From the NCBI GenBank assembly GCA_963693365.1, contig CAVNZM010000013.1:5208001-5272000 (forward strand): a stretch of DNA of 64,000 bases, in the 5' to 3' direction. Below, in pieces: positions 1 to 13,273 of this stretch (position 1 is its first letter; each line of letters starts with the position of its first letter). Below the pieces are notes generated by a model, which saw nothing but the letters and a program-made list of their open reading frames with translations, did not search any database and had not been told where the DNA came from. Position numbers and translations under genes: made by a program. The DNA is from Amoebidium appalachense (taxonomy: Eukaryota; Ichthyosporea).

Positions 1-1
1 G

Positions 2-39
<38 letters not shown>

Positions 40-995
40 GTGTACATGTCTGGGGTGTGTCTATGTGGGTACTACATGTTCGGGGGATAATGGGATGGGG
101 AAAGAGAGAGGGAAGGGGGGGGGAGGAAGGGGGAAGGGGAGGGTGGGGGGGGGGGGGGTTGAGGGAGGAGGAAGGTGTTGGGTGTATGCACGCGGTCCGT
201 TTTTTTTCGGTTAGGGGGGCCGGGGGCGCATACCATTCTTAGGTATCTGTGTAAGATATCTTCCCATTTTGAGGAGCGTGTATGTGCGTGTTTGTGTAGA
301 TGTGTAAGTGCCTGTGTGGGCGAATAGCTTAATGGTGGTGCATGAGCAAATGTCGTTTGTGGCGGACAGCGTATGTTCACACGGCTCAGTATTTCCTGGT
401 GTATGCGATGGTCAGGGTGATGAGGGAATGTGGGCCCCGGTGTGTACATGTGTGTCATAAAGAAAGAGACTGTATGAGTCTTTCGTGTGTGTGTGTGGTG
501 GGGGGGGGGGGGGGGGGGGGGGGGAGGAGGGGGGGAGGAGGGGGAGGTGATCATGTTGCAACATCTTACACATTCACATGTTTTTTTGGGCTTTTTAATC
601 CAAATGGCTTTCCAAAGCCACGGAATATTTGTGGGCACACGAGTACAACTCTTATGTGCGTCCCTTCAGAGGGAAAACTAGAAGCAAAAACTACCTTCAC
701 ACCTAGGCCTGTACACTTAGCGCTTTCACCAAAAGAACCAACTTGGTGTGGGTGACTACATACACGTCAATGATAAACATTTCTGTACACTAGAATATCC
801 CTGTTGTTGTTGTTGTCGTAGTATATCTTACAGCATCCATAATACCTTCACAACCAAGAAGCATCCATAATACCTTCACAACCAAGAAGCTTTACATGTT
901 AACCACATCAGGCACCAAGTCTTACCATATTACACAAGTCTATGGGACCTATCCGACCAATCCCAAAGCAGCAATAATCTCCTAATGTGGCTATT
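1..995. other. Gene-free repeat-rich flank
   Basis: No coding region is supported here. The stretch opens with a (TG)n run at about 3-38, then has G-rich purine tracts near 100-165 and 498-550. A 28-bp segment beginning CATCCATAATACC is present as two adjacent identical copies at about 833-889. The last 100 bases are ordinary unique sequence downstream of the minus-strand gene that ends at 996. Confidence 0.6.
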
Positions 996-2030
996 TTAGT
1001 TGCAGGCACCGATGGAGCTGACAGACAGGCTGGCGTGGCACGACGTGCACACGGAGTTGGCGTGGTCGCTGCAGGTCACGGACTGGCAGCCAGGGAGGGC
1101 CAAGCACTTGCTGCAGCCGCCCTCATGGTCGACATACTGGCCGGCAGGGCAGCTGGCGGCACGGGCACCACGGTGGCCGGCCTTCTTGCCGCACTTGATG
1201 CAGGGGGTCTGCGTGGTGCACTTGTCGACGGTGGAGTGGTACGGCTGGCTCGGGGTGGGGGCGCACAGCTTGATCTCCAGCGTTGGGAAGATGGTGGCAT
1301 CAGCGGCACCGGGGTTGACCACGAACAGCTGCTCAACGAACAGCTGGTCGAAGGCCCACTTGCTGCAGGTGACCGTGGTGATCTTGGTGGTGCCGGCGGC
1401 AGCGTCGTGCTCCACGCTGATGATGTCCCAGTCGCTGAGCTTAGTGCCGGTGAACCAGGCCACCTCAGACAGGTACATCTCGGCAAGGAAGTTGCCGTTG
1501 GCAGAGCAGTCGCCCTTGACCGTGAACACGGTGATGCCTCCGTAGCAGCCGATGTGGGCAGATTCGACGGGGCGGACGCCGGTGGGGGAGACGTCGTAAG
1601 AGTAGGTGGGGATGGAGGCAGTCGAGACCACGGTCTGGGTGAGAGTGCTCATGGGCCAAACCATGGTGGACTCGACAACGGGGTACTTGGAGCCAGTAAT
1701 GGTGGTGTAAGTGGGCGTGTGGTAGGGAGTCGGGGTGGGCTTGACGGGCTTGGGGGGCTTGTGGGGGGCCGGAGCAGAGGAGGGAGCAGGCTTGTACTGC
1801 TTGGGCTCGTTGGCCTTGCCGACGGGGGCGACCAGGCCGGCAGAGGTCTCGCTAATGGGACGGCCCCAGGCATCCTTGCCGTTCTTGTCAAAGCCAAACA
1901 CATCCAGACCGTTGGCAGCAAAGCCGTTGATATCGAACTTGCCACCCTTCAGACCGAAACGGGCACCACCAGACTGGGCCTGGGCGGCACCAGCGGCGAG
2001 GAGGGCAATGCTAGCGGAAATGAACTTCAT
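996..2030 (-). CDS. Secreted modular protein, paralog 1 (Asp/Asn-Gly module, 8-Cys C-terminus)
   Basis: An intronless gene of 344 codons. The start is the ATG at 2030, because it opens a signal peptide (MKFISASIALLAAGAAQAQ) shared with the paralog at 19611; the frame stays open further upstream but that part crosses the TATA box. After the signal peptide comes a Gly/Asp/Asn-rich module of about 45 residues (GLKGGKFDINGFAANGLDVF, then GFDKNGKDAWGRPI), then a Pro/Lys linker (PKPVKPTPTPYHTPTYTT), a globular middle part with CYGG and DWD motifs, and a C-terminal domain of 8 cysteines ending in CN. Two other copies of this architecture lie at 12247 and 19611. The middle part is clearly more divergent than between those two. 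It is likely exported and extracellular. I do not recognise the family and assign no function. Confidence 0.85.
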   Translation of the reverse strand: MKFISASIALLAAGAAQAQSGGARFGLKGGKFDINGFAANGLDVFGFDKNGKDAWGRPISETSAGLVAPVGKANEPKQYKPAPSSAPAPHKPPKPVKPTPTPYHTPTYTTITGSKYPVVESTMVWPMSTLTQTVVSTASIPTYSYDVSPTGVRPVESAHIGCYGGITVFTVKGDCSANGNFLAEMYLSEVAWFTGTKLSDWDIISVEHDAAAGTTKITTVTCSKWAFDQLFVEQLFVVNPGAADATIFPTLEIKLCAPTPSQPYHSTVDKCTTQTPCIKCGKKAGHRGARAASCPAGQYVDHEGGCSKCLALPGCQSVTCSDHANSVCTSCHASLSVSSIGACN

Positions 2031-2135
2031 TTTTGGAGGTTGAAAAGCGCGATAGGAACTCTCGGTACGCAATGCTAAACCACCTGTGCGGCTAGTGTGT
2101 GCGACTGGAGTGATGGGCAGAGGCGCTGGGCAGAG

Positions 2136-2168
2136 TTTATATAGTCGTATATCGCTCGCGACGATTGG
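2136..2168 (-). promoter_or_regulatory. TATA and CCAAT boxes of paralog 1
   Basis: Read on the minus strand, TATATAAA (2143-2136) lies about 105 bases upstream of the ATG at 2030, and a CCAAT pentamer (2168-2164) lies about 20 bases further upstream. Additional CCAAT copies occur at 2257-2261 (minus strand) and 2302-2306 (plus strand). The same CCAAT-then-TATA order precedes the other two paralogs. Confidence 0.6.
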
Positions 2169-3637
2169 GCGCCATTGCAACCTAAACTAAGCTGTCCAAT
2201 CAAATTGCGCATTATCCAGCCAGATATGTTCCCCTGCATTTATCACTGACGATTTGATTGGTTAGAAGGGAGAGAGCGACCGCCGACGCTGAATTCAATG
2301 AAGCCAATCATCTGCGCCTAGCAATAAGCAGGTCGATCAAAAATGCAATATTGCAGAGAGAAAGCCCCCAAAACATATATAAATTTAGGTTTTTTGAGCA
2401 TATATTTGATCAATATTGTAAATATTTTACAGCAGATGTGCATTAGGGTTTTTTAAACGACACATAAATATCCATGTTTTTGGATGTTCACGTTCGCGCT
2501 TCTTATGTCTTTTTTGTATTGGACACAGATCATGCTTACCTATGTCATAGTGTCTTTTTCAACACGCCTATGTAGATGGGGGGGTCAAAGAAACCTGCCG
2601 GGGTCTATCATCTTGATGAGGCACAGCCAGAGGCTCATTTTTTCATAACGTGTCATTGAAAAAAAAAACAAGAAAAGACAAAGAGAAATAAATTGAAAAA
2701 AAAAAACTTCAATAGTTCAATCCTATACATCATTTCATCTCCATTCATAACTTATGTAAGCGTGCGAAATAGCTGCCGTGCTACGTAGAGCCGATCGATG
2801 TGGCTGGTAGTCACGGGGCGACGGCTCCCAAAACCCATCCATTTTCGAATTTCGGCACAAGGTCAACTTTTGCCGTCTACAGCAACAACCACGGCAGCAT
2901 GTATACCGGCCCAGCACGAAATATACTTATCGGCAGCCCACTGAACTCGCCCATTTTCTCTTTTTCATGTATGTCCCTCCTTTTTTGTAAAATCACCCTT
3001 TTTGGCCTCCCGGTAGTGGATTTTGCAGGATTTGACTTCTTTGAGGTCCAAAAACCTCAAATTTTCCCCGGCGGGGCCGGGGAGGGAGAATTCAAAAATT
3101 GCCCGCTCCTGATATGGTACCCGGGCCGTTCACGCACTGCTGTTGTAATATCAATGGTGCACGGGCGAGTCTGCTGTGTATGTGTACTATTACGTAAGAT
3201 CCACGCGCAGAAGTGTATTTCATACTGCAAAGTACTGCATATACATGATAATGATACTGGTTGTTGAGACACATGTACACCTGGGAATAAATTAGGTTTA
3301 GTTGGGTGTCTGATAGTATTGGAAAGGCGAGAAAAGCAAGAATTCGAAAAATGGTGGTTGGAAGGAGGGAGGGAAGGAGGGAGGGATCGAGGGAGGGAGG
3401 GAGAGATGGATGGAGGGAGGGAGGTAGGGAGGGAGGGAGGGGAGGCCGGGGGGGAGGGGGAGAAGGAGGGGGTGTCAGGGGGGTATTTGAGAGGAGCCCC
3501 TTCTGTCTTTGCAAGAGAACGGAGGGCGCCGGGGAGAGGGTCGGCACGGTGGGGAGGGAGGGGAGGGAGGGGAGGGAGGGGTGAATAAGACGAGGGAAAG
3601 GGGCCGAGGGAAAGCTTTCCGATAAGACTGTGTGTGT

Positions 3638-3668
<31 letters not shown>

Positions 3669-3773
3669 AGGGGAGTGATCAGGTGCCTGTCTGCATTTCT
3701 TTTTGTGTATGTGTGGTAACCATTGTGGCGAAGAGAGGGAGGGGGGAGGGAGGAGCTGTGGGGGGGTGGGGGT

Positions 3774-3808
<35 letters not shown>

Positions 3809-3852
3809 GGGGGGGGGGGGGGGAGGGGCCGGGGAGGGGAGGGGGGGGGAGG

Positions 3853-3892
<40 letters not shown>

Positions 3893-4655
3893 GGGAAGGA
3901 GACGGAGGGGTGTGGGGGGGGCTAATGTGGATTGGAAGGCACTAGGCTCGAAACCCCTAAACCTCCACTTTTTTTTAAAAAAAAACCGATGTCTGTGTTC
4001 AATTTACCATTCAAGTTGCAGGTGGAAGTGCTGTTGGCCTTGGTGCCGACAACCTCGTCACAGCTCACATGCATATTGATAATAAACAGCACCGTGATTC
4101 CCCCCTTGTGGGGTTCGGAGCCACCTCAAGCTCAGCCCCGTTAATTTTTTTTTAACATGAGAGTAAGTCATAGCAGTTCTACTTAAACCCGGTCAGATTT
4201 TGACCTCTCCTAAAAAGTTTCGTGAGATATAATATGTACACCACTCTCAATTGCTTCTCCCACTTCAATTCCTAGCTACGCCCCTTACCTCCACAACCAT
4301 GCTCCGTAATAAGTTTATGAAAAAACCCAAACCATTAATTCAGTGTCTATTATAGTAAAAACAGGATCCGAAGCAGTTGGTGAGTTTTTTGCAGAACTGA
4401 TTTTTTCTTGACCGAATGTATGTATTCATGATTTAAATCAAGAATCGTTCCGGATTTAATTTCAATGCCCCCCCCTTCCCCCCCTCCCATCCTCGGTCTG
4501 CCTTAATGCCCCCCCCCTCACTCTCTTGACATACACACACATACACACAAACACAACACACACAGACACACACACACACACACACACTCTCTCTCTCTCT
4601 CTGTCTCTCTCTCGCGCTCTCTCTCTCTCCCTCCCTCCCTCCCTCCCTCTCTCTC

Positions 4656-4740
<85 letters not shown>

Positions 4741-4845
4741 CCCCTTCCTTCCCACCCACATGCACATAATCTAGGTGAAGAAAAATGAGTTTGTGGTAAG
4801 GGCTTTGTGTGCGTGCTTGAAGACCGTGTTGTGTGTGTGTGTGTG

Positions 4846-4918
<73 letters not shown>

Positions 4919-6756
4919 GAGAGAGGTGGGGGAGAGGGGGAGGGGGGAGGAGGGGGGGGGGGGAGGAGGGAGGGGGGGGGGGGGGGGTTGAGGAGAAAAA
5001 AATGGTCACAGGAAACTTCTACGCAGAGAATTCTTCCACCGATACATTCCCGGTTATAATTATTCAAAAAAAGAGTAGTTGGTTGATGTGCGGACCAGTC
5101 TTTAGCACTTTTTGGGCAACCCAAGAAAATCGAATCGTTATCGCCTCCAAACCCCCGTTACACTATGCATACCGTGAATAGTGTAACCGCCGGGTGTTTT
5201 TTTTTTTTTTTTTTTTTTTGGGGGGGGGGGGGGACATTTATGACATGGGAAGTTTTAGTGACCACCGCCGGTGTTGATGTTTGTGTTAGAGCAGACTTAA
5301 CGTCACCAATATTGATCACGACACTTTCGGGCAGCTCGAACAAAACAAATATCTGTCTACACTCTGTAAAAAAAAAAAAAAATTAGCGTCTACGGAGGAT
5401 TCACCTAGAGCCGTAGAAAAGTAATTCTTGCCACAGGGAGGGGGAGGACTTCATGGGTGCCCGAACTGCGGGGGGGGGGGGGGGGGGGGGGGGGAGAGGG
5501 GGGGGGAGGGGGGGGGCTTCCCACTAACCCTCTTCAAACATGCACAAATTCGAGTTGGCGTCAAGACAACATGAATTACCATTACTAACCCGGTTTCCCC
5601 CCCCCCTTTAAGCTATGCCCCCCCCTCTTCCCCCACTCCCCCCCTTGCCTCCCCCCACCCCCCCACGCCGCCCTCCCAGCATGCTTGCCTCCCCACCCTT
5701 GACACAAATGCATATACCCGAAGACCTTTTTCACCGAGGGCAAGAGAAGCTTTTGGAAGGAGTAGGAAGAACGGGATCGGGAGAGGAGTGAGTGGGTTGG
5801 CGAGAAATGCTTTTCTTTCTCTCTCTCTCTATCTTTTTTTTCCCGTGTCTTTTCTTTTCTTTCTTTCTTTCTCAGTCTTTCTTTTTTTTGGGGGGGTGGG
5901 GTGGGGGGAGGGGGGAGGGGGGGGGGGCGAGGAGGGGGAGTAGGGGGTGGAAGGAGGGGGGGGGGGGGGGGGGGGAGTAGGGAAGGGGGGGGGGGGGGGG
6001 GGGGGGGGGGGATTTTTAAAAAGACTTCGTAGTAATGGCTCCCAATATTCCCTACACGTGCTGCCTTCAGCACCAATAAATCGCGCAGCAGAGATATCCT
6101 AATTGGTCACAGCTATGTTTTTCCTGAAGATTGGCAGGTTTTCCATTGGCACCCAAATAATCCCCCCTTGAAAAACAGAATCATTTATCATGCTCGATCG
6201 CGGTTCTTAATTCTTGTCCTAATTCTTGTTCAAATTTTATCTGTTATTATTACTCTAATGAGATGTGACGGTCCTGCACGGCTGTCTCTGGGTTGTTGCT
6301 TGTTTTTGATATTGCCTGTGTCTTCTTTTGCTTTTCCGAGGGGCGGGGGGAGGGGGAGGGGGAGGGGGGAGGAGGGGAGGGGGGGGAAGGTGTGTGTGTG
6401 TGTTTGGGGGGGGGGGGGGGGGGGGGGGGAGGGGGGGGGGGGGAGAATACCGGTTGGGCCTTACATGATGAATCTGCAGCGCCACGTTCCACGATGCATT
6501 TTCATGATTAAATTTCGGCTGTTATGATCCTCCCTCCCCCCTCCGCCCCCTCATCCCCCTCCCCCCCTCCCCCCCCCCCCCCCCCTCCCCCCTCCTCCTC
6601 TCCCTCCGAGCACCGTCACCTTATTATAAGACATTTCTAGATAAAGGTGTTGTGGTGGGAGTGGTCGAGGCTGTTTCGCTTTCACCTTCAAAGGAGGGGA
6701 ACAAAAAGATAGGGGGGGGGGGGGGGGGGGAGCGGGAGGAGGGGGGCGGGGGAAGG

Positions 6757-6788
<32 letters not shown>

Positions 6789-7798
6789 GTGAAACAGTAG
6801 TAGGTGGCATTAGGTATTACTAGATGGCAAAAAGGTAGAGACGATTCTTGTGATTTGTTTGAAGATCAATATTCAATCCAAGGGGTCCATCATCAAACTA
6901 TGACGCTCAGTGACATCAAAGGCTTTGTGGGGGAGAAAGGGGGGTGGGGGGGGGGGGGGGGATGTGGTTTCGGAGGAGTGGGGGGAGGGGGGGGGGGGGG
7001 GGGGGGGGGTAAAACCAACCCTTTACGGGTTAGTAGGCCTGTGTGAACTAAAACCATTAACGGTGGTTTTAAAACAACAACGAAACCGAAACCCAACACA
7101 AACACCCCCCACACCCCCCACATGTACACAACCGGCAAGCCACACGTGCCGGCACACACACAGACCCATGTGCACCCACATGCAAAAACCGGCTGTCGGC
7201 AAACAAGACAATAACAAATAGGGACGTACAGACAGGCAAACATACTCCTAGGCAGAAGATCACCACCACCATCACCCAAACCCAAACACATATCCACTCA
7301 GGCACTACCATGTCTTTGCCAAGCATTTTTGCCACATTCGCACAACGTAAAACTTGCCGCAATGTAGTTGAACCAATGAAAGGCTGTGTTTAAAATTTAT
7401 TAGCAGGTTTTGAGTGGAGGGGAGACCTCGTGCTCCCCACTAGCACATGCGCCGGGACAAGAAACCCTCGGCTAAGTGTTGTATTAGTAGTTAAGATTGG
7501 TAACGAGGTGGTGGCTTGGCTGATTGCACCATTAGCATCCAATCGGTGTTAGCAAGTGACCCCTAAGGTGCCCTTGCGGGGACAAACCATGATAAAAAAA
7601 CATAAAAAACATGGTGTGCAACAGCCCCCCTTGCCCCCCCCTCCCCCCCCCCCCCCTCCCCCCCCCCCCCGCCCGCCCCGTCTTCCCCCCTTCTCCCCCC
7701 CCCTCCCCCCCCCCTTCCTCCCATACCTCACCCCATTCCCTCATTCCTCTGGCCATCGACAAGTCTAACAGTCTTGGCCGTAGCTTATATAGGCTTTT

Positions 7799-7842
<44 letters not shown>

Positions 7843-8524
7843 GGGGGAGGGGGGGGATTATGTTCGTCCGGTATGTCCCACTCACCTGGAATGGGCGGAC
7901 ATGGCATCTCGTTTTCAGTTGAATGACGGTTTTACTTGATAAGATACCGCAATTTTCATTATATGTAATTGGGGACTTTCAGTGGTTGGTTCCAATTTAG
8001 GCAAGTCATGTCTTCAAAACATGTAGGGATTTAACCCCCTCCCCCCCCCCCTTTCCCTCCCCCCCTGTCCCCCCCCCCTTCCCCCCCGGGGGAATTCTCC
8101 GCTACCTGTTTTAGACTTTCCCAGGTAACCATAAACCACCTGAATATATATAATCGACAAGCTGTAACCATTCTTCAAATTTTCGGCAAGGTTTTCTGAA
8201 CAATATTCCTGAACCACTTTAGGGTTAGAGTTTCTTAGTGGGTCATCCCATCACGCAGCAGGTAGCGTGTTTTATAAAACTAAAAAAAAAAAAAGCAGGA
8301 ATATGAAAGTATGCTACACAGCACCTACGTGACATCATTAACTGCGTGGCACAAGATCATGCCGACTCGGCACAAGCACACACACACGAGCCCGCAAGAT
8401 GCATATGCTGCCCCCCTCCCCCCCCCCCCCCCACCCACCCACCCACCCACCCCACCCCCCTCCCCTCGTTCCCTCCCCCCCCCCCCCCCCCCCCCCCCTC
8501 CCCCACACACACACACGCACGCAC

Positions 8525-8565
<41 letters not shown>

Positions 8566-9174
8566 CATAACTGTGTGCTGACATGCACACATCAGTGATG
8601 CTGTGTACATAAGTATTCGAAACATGGCAGCTACTACCGTTACCGAAAACAATGATGAAACCAATCTATTTTTTGAATTTAGGTCGACGAGGGCACATGT
8701 ACAAGCTATCATGCTTTAGTGGTATAACAAAAGTGTCCCGCAACCAGCATTGCTTTACATCCTTTCCTACACTTCTCATATTTAACCGCATTTTCAAACA
8801 TGCACACATATCTCAGGTCCGAACCGCCGGCAGCATCTGGCATGTTTCTCCCAGTCTCCCACACCCCATCCCCCCCTCCCCCCCCCCCCCCCCCCCCCTC
8901 CCCTTTCCCCCCCATCCCCCCCCCCCCCCCCCCCCCCAAACACACACACACCACCACCACCACCTTCCCCATCTCCTGGGCCCCTAATTGCTGAGGCCGG
9001 CTGCAGTTTTCTCACTGAGACTCCCCCTCTCCCCTCTCCACTACCAGCTACCGACCGGCTGGTATTTGTCCCCCCCCCCCTTCCCCCCCCCCCCCCCCCC
9101 TTCCCCCCCCCCTTCCCCCCCCCCCCTCTCTCCCCCCCCCCTAACTTTCCCTCGGTCCCTTCCGCCTTCTTTTG

Positions 9175-9300
9175 AACCTTTTTATTAAGGTCATATTCAG
9201 CACTCCTTTTAGTGGGTAGGTACCAGCCCCTGAAGGCCTATATACCTGCTTTCTAGACTGACCCCGTCAAACAGACATTGCAGAACGATTGGACTTGACT
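9175..9300. repeat. Dispersed repeat family B, copy 1
   Basis: A stretch of about 125 bp starting at CCTTTTTATT and containing GTACCAGCCCC, CTATATACCT and TTCTAGACTGA recurs at 15385-15508 in the same orientation with scattered mismatches and small indels. It has no coding potential. The two copies lie 6 kb apart in intergenic DNA, so this is an interspersed rather than a tandem repeat. Confidence 0.7.
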
Positions 9301-9861
9301 AAATGATTCACAAATGGACTAGGGGGGTCTTGTGTTAATTTATAAAAATTTCAAAGACTAGGAGGGCCCGGTTACGAAATTTCCCCTGTTGGGCGAGGGG
9401 GTTTAACGTTGTGTGATGGGGCTGTGGGGTTTGGGATGGTGGGGTGTGTCTGGTATCCCATATTGTGTGGTGTGATGGTGGCTGCTATTTGTCTATATAG
9501 GTGTTGTGGGTTGCACTCTCCTTAATGGTGTGTATGTCTGAGTTTGGGGCATGCCAGCAAGATGTGGGTGGGGTGGGAGGGGGGGTCACTTCCGCCTTTT
9601 CGTACCTGCAGGCTTATTCTCCTCCTTCTCCCCCCCCCCCCCCCCCCCTCGTTCCTATGGCCTTGCTAGCAGCATCTCTCTCATTAGCCCCTAGTCCCCG
9701 TCCCAGGCACTGAAGGCAACTTGAGCGTCCTTACGTGAACGTGCCTCCCGACGATTCAGCCTCCCCCTCCCCCCTCCCCCCCCCCCCCCCCACCCCCCAC
9801 CCCCACCCCATCGAACCCTTTAATCACGAAGATCAAGGGAAACACATACACACCGAGACTG

Positions 9862-9863
<2 letters not shown>

Positions 9864-9940
<77 letters not shown>

Positions 9941-10004
9941 CTCACTCACACCCTCACAGTCCACACACACACACACACACACACACACAGTCACACACAC
10001 GCAC

Positions 10005-10093
<89 letters not shown>

Positions 10094-10102
10094 CATGCAC
10101 AT

Positions 10103-10160
<58 letters not shown>

Positions 10161-10165
10161 AAAAA
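9864..10165. repeat. Compound (CA)n microsatellite
   Basis: Three long (CA)n arrays at about 9864-9932, 10005-10088 and 10105-10156 are separated by short variants. A 17-base interruption (AAAAACATGCACATACG) appears twice, near 10088 and 10160, so part of the array was itself duplicated. Confidence 0.9.
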
Positions 10166-11044
10166 CATGCACATACGCACACAACGCGCAGTCGCAGGCT
10201 GTGTCTTCGAGCATTTTTGAGACACATAAACCGTCAAAAGTATTGGCAAGAACTAAGCGTTTAATTTATTTGATTTGAGACATGCAGTTTCATTTCCCGC
10301 CATAAAGGACCGTCGGATTTTTTCTTTCTTATCGATCTTTATTTTTTCCTTTTTTTCTTCCTTTTTTTTAAAATGTTATTATTAGCCTTCTTAATAGATA
10401 AATGTCTTGTCCAGCTGTCGGCTTTGATACAATAGTAAACCGAGGCCCCCGCTGGCTAGCCACCACGAGTTCAGGAGGCGGTCAGTATATTTTATGTACT
10501 CAAGACTACATGTCTTGGCTTTCGGTGGGTGGCCAACGTAACGGTAACGGCACCTCGCGTGACCAACGTTGACTCTGGGAAGCCACTTTGGCTTTTCCAA
10601 ACGTTGATCAACTCGGCAACAGTGGCGTGATATACGAAGCCGTTTGCTTGGTAGCGCACACATGCATCCGACAGTATGATCATGCATTTAATACAGTAGG
10701 AGTGCCATGCATACAGCAAGCATTCTTATAGTGCAGTATATTAGATCTTGGGTACGTATGTTGTATGTAACCAATTAAAAGTATAAAAATAAGTTTATAA
10801 CAATGAGGTAGCCGACTTCCAATATGCCATCCCATGACCGTTTCTTCCTTATAAATAATAGAAGTGATAGTTGATTGTGTTGAACTTTCACACGGCGTGC
10901 ACAAACATCCCCCCCCCCCCCCCCCCCCCCCCCCCAGCTCCCCCAACTCCCGTCCTCTTCCCCCCTCCCCCTCCCCCCTCCCTCCCTTTTCGTGCCCCGC
11001 CGTCTCCCCCCCCCCCCCCCCCCCCCCCCCCCCGCCCCCTGTGA

Positions 11045-11075
<31 letters not shown>

Positions 11076-12089
11076 CTCCCTCTCTCCCTCTTCCCCCTCC
11101 TCCCTCCCCCTCCCCTCAAAGTTCCGGGCCTGGCCTGGCCACCGCACCACATACGACGCGATCACCACGCGTACGTGCGATCACTTCCTCCTTAGTAAAT
11201 GTTTCATTCGAGCTCCTCTCTACCGATCTGCTGTCCCCTGCAGCTGACCCATCCATGGCTCTTCACATTGCGCAAACACGTGAACATGTGCGCCGGCCCA
11301 CACGTGTGACGGGTGACGGGTGACGCCACGGCCATGCGAAGCCCACATTGGAATGTAAACACGATTTCTCCTAAGACTACACACGGGGGTTATCGAACTT
11401 CATGGTGATATTTGCATGCATAAGAAATTTGTTCGATAACTGAAAAAATCACCATTCGATTCTTTTATCAGCCCCGCCTATGAGCGAATATGGGACGAAC
11501 CAATTAAAACAATTGGTATGCATTAAAGCCAATCAAAGTGGCTTTTGGCTTTCGAAAAGCCAATCGTCTTGATTTATCTCGAAAACCTGCACTGATCTGA
11601 TTGGCTACATAAATCACTGTTGACTCTGAGGAAATTGATTCAATCATGTTTTCCAGGCAAGACAAAGCAGTAAAATCATTATAAGAGTACGAATAAACTG
11701 GTTATGATTTATTATAGTATATTGCTATTTCAGTGTTTGAATGGAAGTATCTAAATAGGCCAGAAACTCTTCCCTATGCCGCTTGCCAGAGTCGCTTGCC
11801 TGAAGGCCAGCTCTACGCTCTGGGGGGTACGTGTATTCACCATGCATCAGCATTCAAAGTTTGGCAAAAGCTGCTCTCATACAGCTTTAGACTGGTATAT
11901 TCTATACAAGACCTCCTTGCTTATAGTTTATTAGCTTATATTTTGCATTTACAAGAAATTATACTGCTTTTTTACGCAAGAAACGCCCTTACTTTCCATT
12001 CCATGTTCATAGTATTGACAACCAATCACAAATTAGATATCTCTCAAAGCGTAATTCCATTGGGTTGTATATTGTTCAAACCAAGGTGG

Positions 12090-12130
12090 CCAATCACAGG
12101 GCCTTGACCGCAGTGTCCTGGAGTATATAA
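12090..12130 (+). promoter_or_regulatory. CCAAT box and TATA box of paralog 2
   Basis: CCAATCA at 12090-12096 is followed by TATATAA at 12124-12130, about 115 bases upstream of the ATG at 12247. The 11-mer TGGCCAATCAC around the CCAAT box is identical in the promoter of the paralog at 19611. Further CCAAT motifs lie upstream, for example near 11530, 11560 and 12021. Confidence 0.65.
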
Positions 12131-12246
12131 ACTAAATGCAAGCCACTACCCCTTCATTCTTGTTGCGGTGTCACCCAGAGCTAGCCGGAAGTAGATTAGT
12201 CAGTGAAAGAAAGAACTTGAGTAATTTTTAGGGTAAATTAGCGAAA

Positions 12247-13273
12247 ATGAAATACGCTGCTCTTGCTCTGGCCGCCGCTGGCGCCGCACACGCTCAGTCT
12301 TCCACCGGTGCCCGTTTCGGTCTGAAGGGTGGCAACTTTGACGTTAACGGCTTTGCTGCCAACGGCCTGGATGTGTTTGGCTTTGACAAGAACGGCAAGG
12401 ATGCCTGGGGCCGTCCCATTGACGACGTCTCAGCTGGCCTTGTTGCCCCTGTCGGCAAAGTCAACCCCCCCTCCAGCAGCTCTGCTCCCCCTCCTCCCTC
12501 CTCCTCCACCCAGCCCCCCAAGCCCACCACCACCAAGCCCCACAAACCCATGAAGCCAACCCCCACCCCCTTCCTCACGCCCACCTACACCACCGTAGAC
12601 GGGGAGAGGATGCAAGTTGTCGAGTCGACGGTTGTTTTCCCTCTGAACACCGTCACCGACACTGTCATCAGGACCTACTCTGTCGACATTCGGCCCACCT
12701 CCGCCCCCATCCGCCCGGTCGAGTCTACTCGTGTCAGCTGCTACGGTGGTCAGGTCACTATCAAGCTCCAAAACCCGTGCCCTACCGAGTCCAACAACTT
12801 CATGGCTGAGATGCTTATGGCTGAGATTGCTTACGTGTCTCAGACCAGCCCCTCTGACTGGGACATTCTGGTGAACGATGGCACTTCCATCACCGTGATC
12901 ACATGCAGTAAGTGGGCATACAACCAGCTCGAGACGACGGCGCTCGCTCACCCCGAGTCTCTCAACATGGCCGATTTCACTCCCTATGAGATGATCTTCT
13001 GTGAGCCTAAGGATGCCCCTAGCGACTGCGACACTGTGCCTCTCTACTGCTCTAACTCTGGCACGTACCCCGTTAACGGTGTTTGCTCGGGCAAGCGCCG
13101 CGGCGGCCCGTGATGCGGACTGCGGCACTGGTTTCTTTAACGATAACGGCTACTGCAGCAGGTGTGCACATATCCCCGGCTGCCAGGAGGTCTCGTGCAG
13201 CGCCACCGGCAAGTCGGTTTGCACTAAGTGTCACGCCACGCTTGCTGTGAGCTCCATCGGTGCCTGCAATTAA
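12247..13273 (+). CDS. Secreted modular protein, paralog 2, with a one-base frameshift
   Basis: An intronless reading frame opens at the ATG at 12247 with a signal peptide (MKYAALALAAAGAAHAQ), the shared Gly/Asp/Asn module, and a long Ser/Pro/Thr/Lys linker (PPSSSTQPPKPTTTKPHKP). The middle part is very like paralog 3 (for example SNNFMAEML and TVITCSKWAYNQL). The frame stops at TGA 13111-13113. The conserved 8-cysteine C-terminus continues in another frame from about 13109 (RDADC onward) to TAA at 13271-13273. Comparison with paralog 3 shows that one surplus base within 13098-13109 (a GC-rich GGCGGCCC run) explains the shift. It could be a real inactivating mutation, an allele that loses the Cys domain, or a sequencing error. 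The protein is 288 residues as written and about 341 residues if the frame is continuous. Confidence 0.8.

Larger units (their letters stand above)
2169..12089. other. 10 kb gene-free, low-complexity intergenic region
   Basis: I find no conserved coding sequence. The long apparent reading frames here are translations of simple repeats. The contents include a (GGGA)n block at 3360-3590, G-tracts at 3640-3900, a (CT)n block at 4589-4705 followed by a C-tract, (GT)n at 4855-4915, a T-run joined to a G-run at 5197-5234, C- or G-tracts near 5470-5515, 5900-6010, 6400-6445, 6715-6790, 6985-7010, 7640-7670 and 7796-7850, C-tracts and (CA)n at 8410-8565 and 8880-8950, and large (CA)n arrays at 9864-10165. 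The last 700 bases before paralog 2 contain several CCAAT motifs, including a palindromic pair at 11545-11562 (TTGGCTTT facing AAAGCCAA). Confidence 0.6.

Noticed and set aside
10391-10687. 98-codon minus-strand frame in unique sequence
   Set aside because: No signal peptide, domain, paralog or promoter could be recognised, and the composition is not distinguishable from random open sequence.
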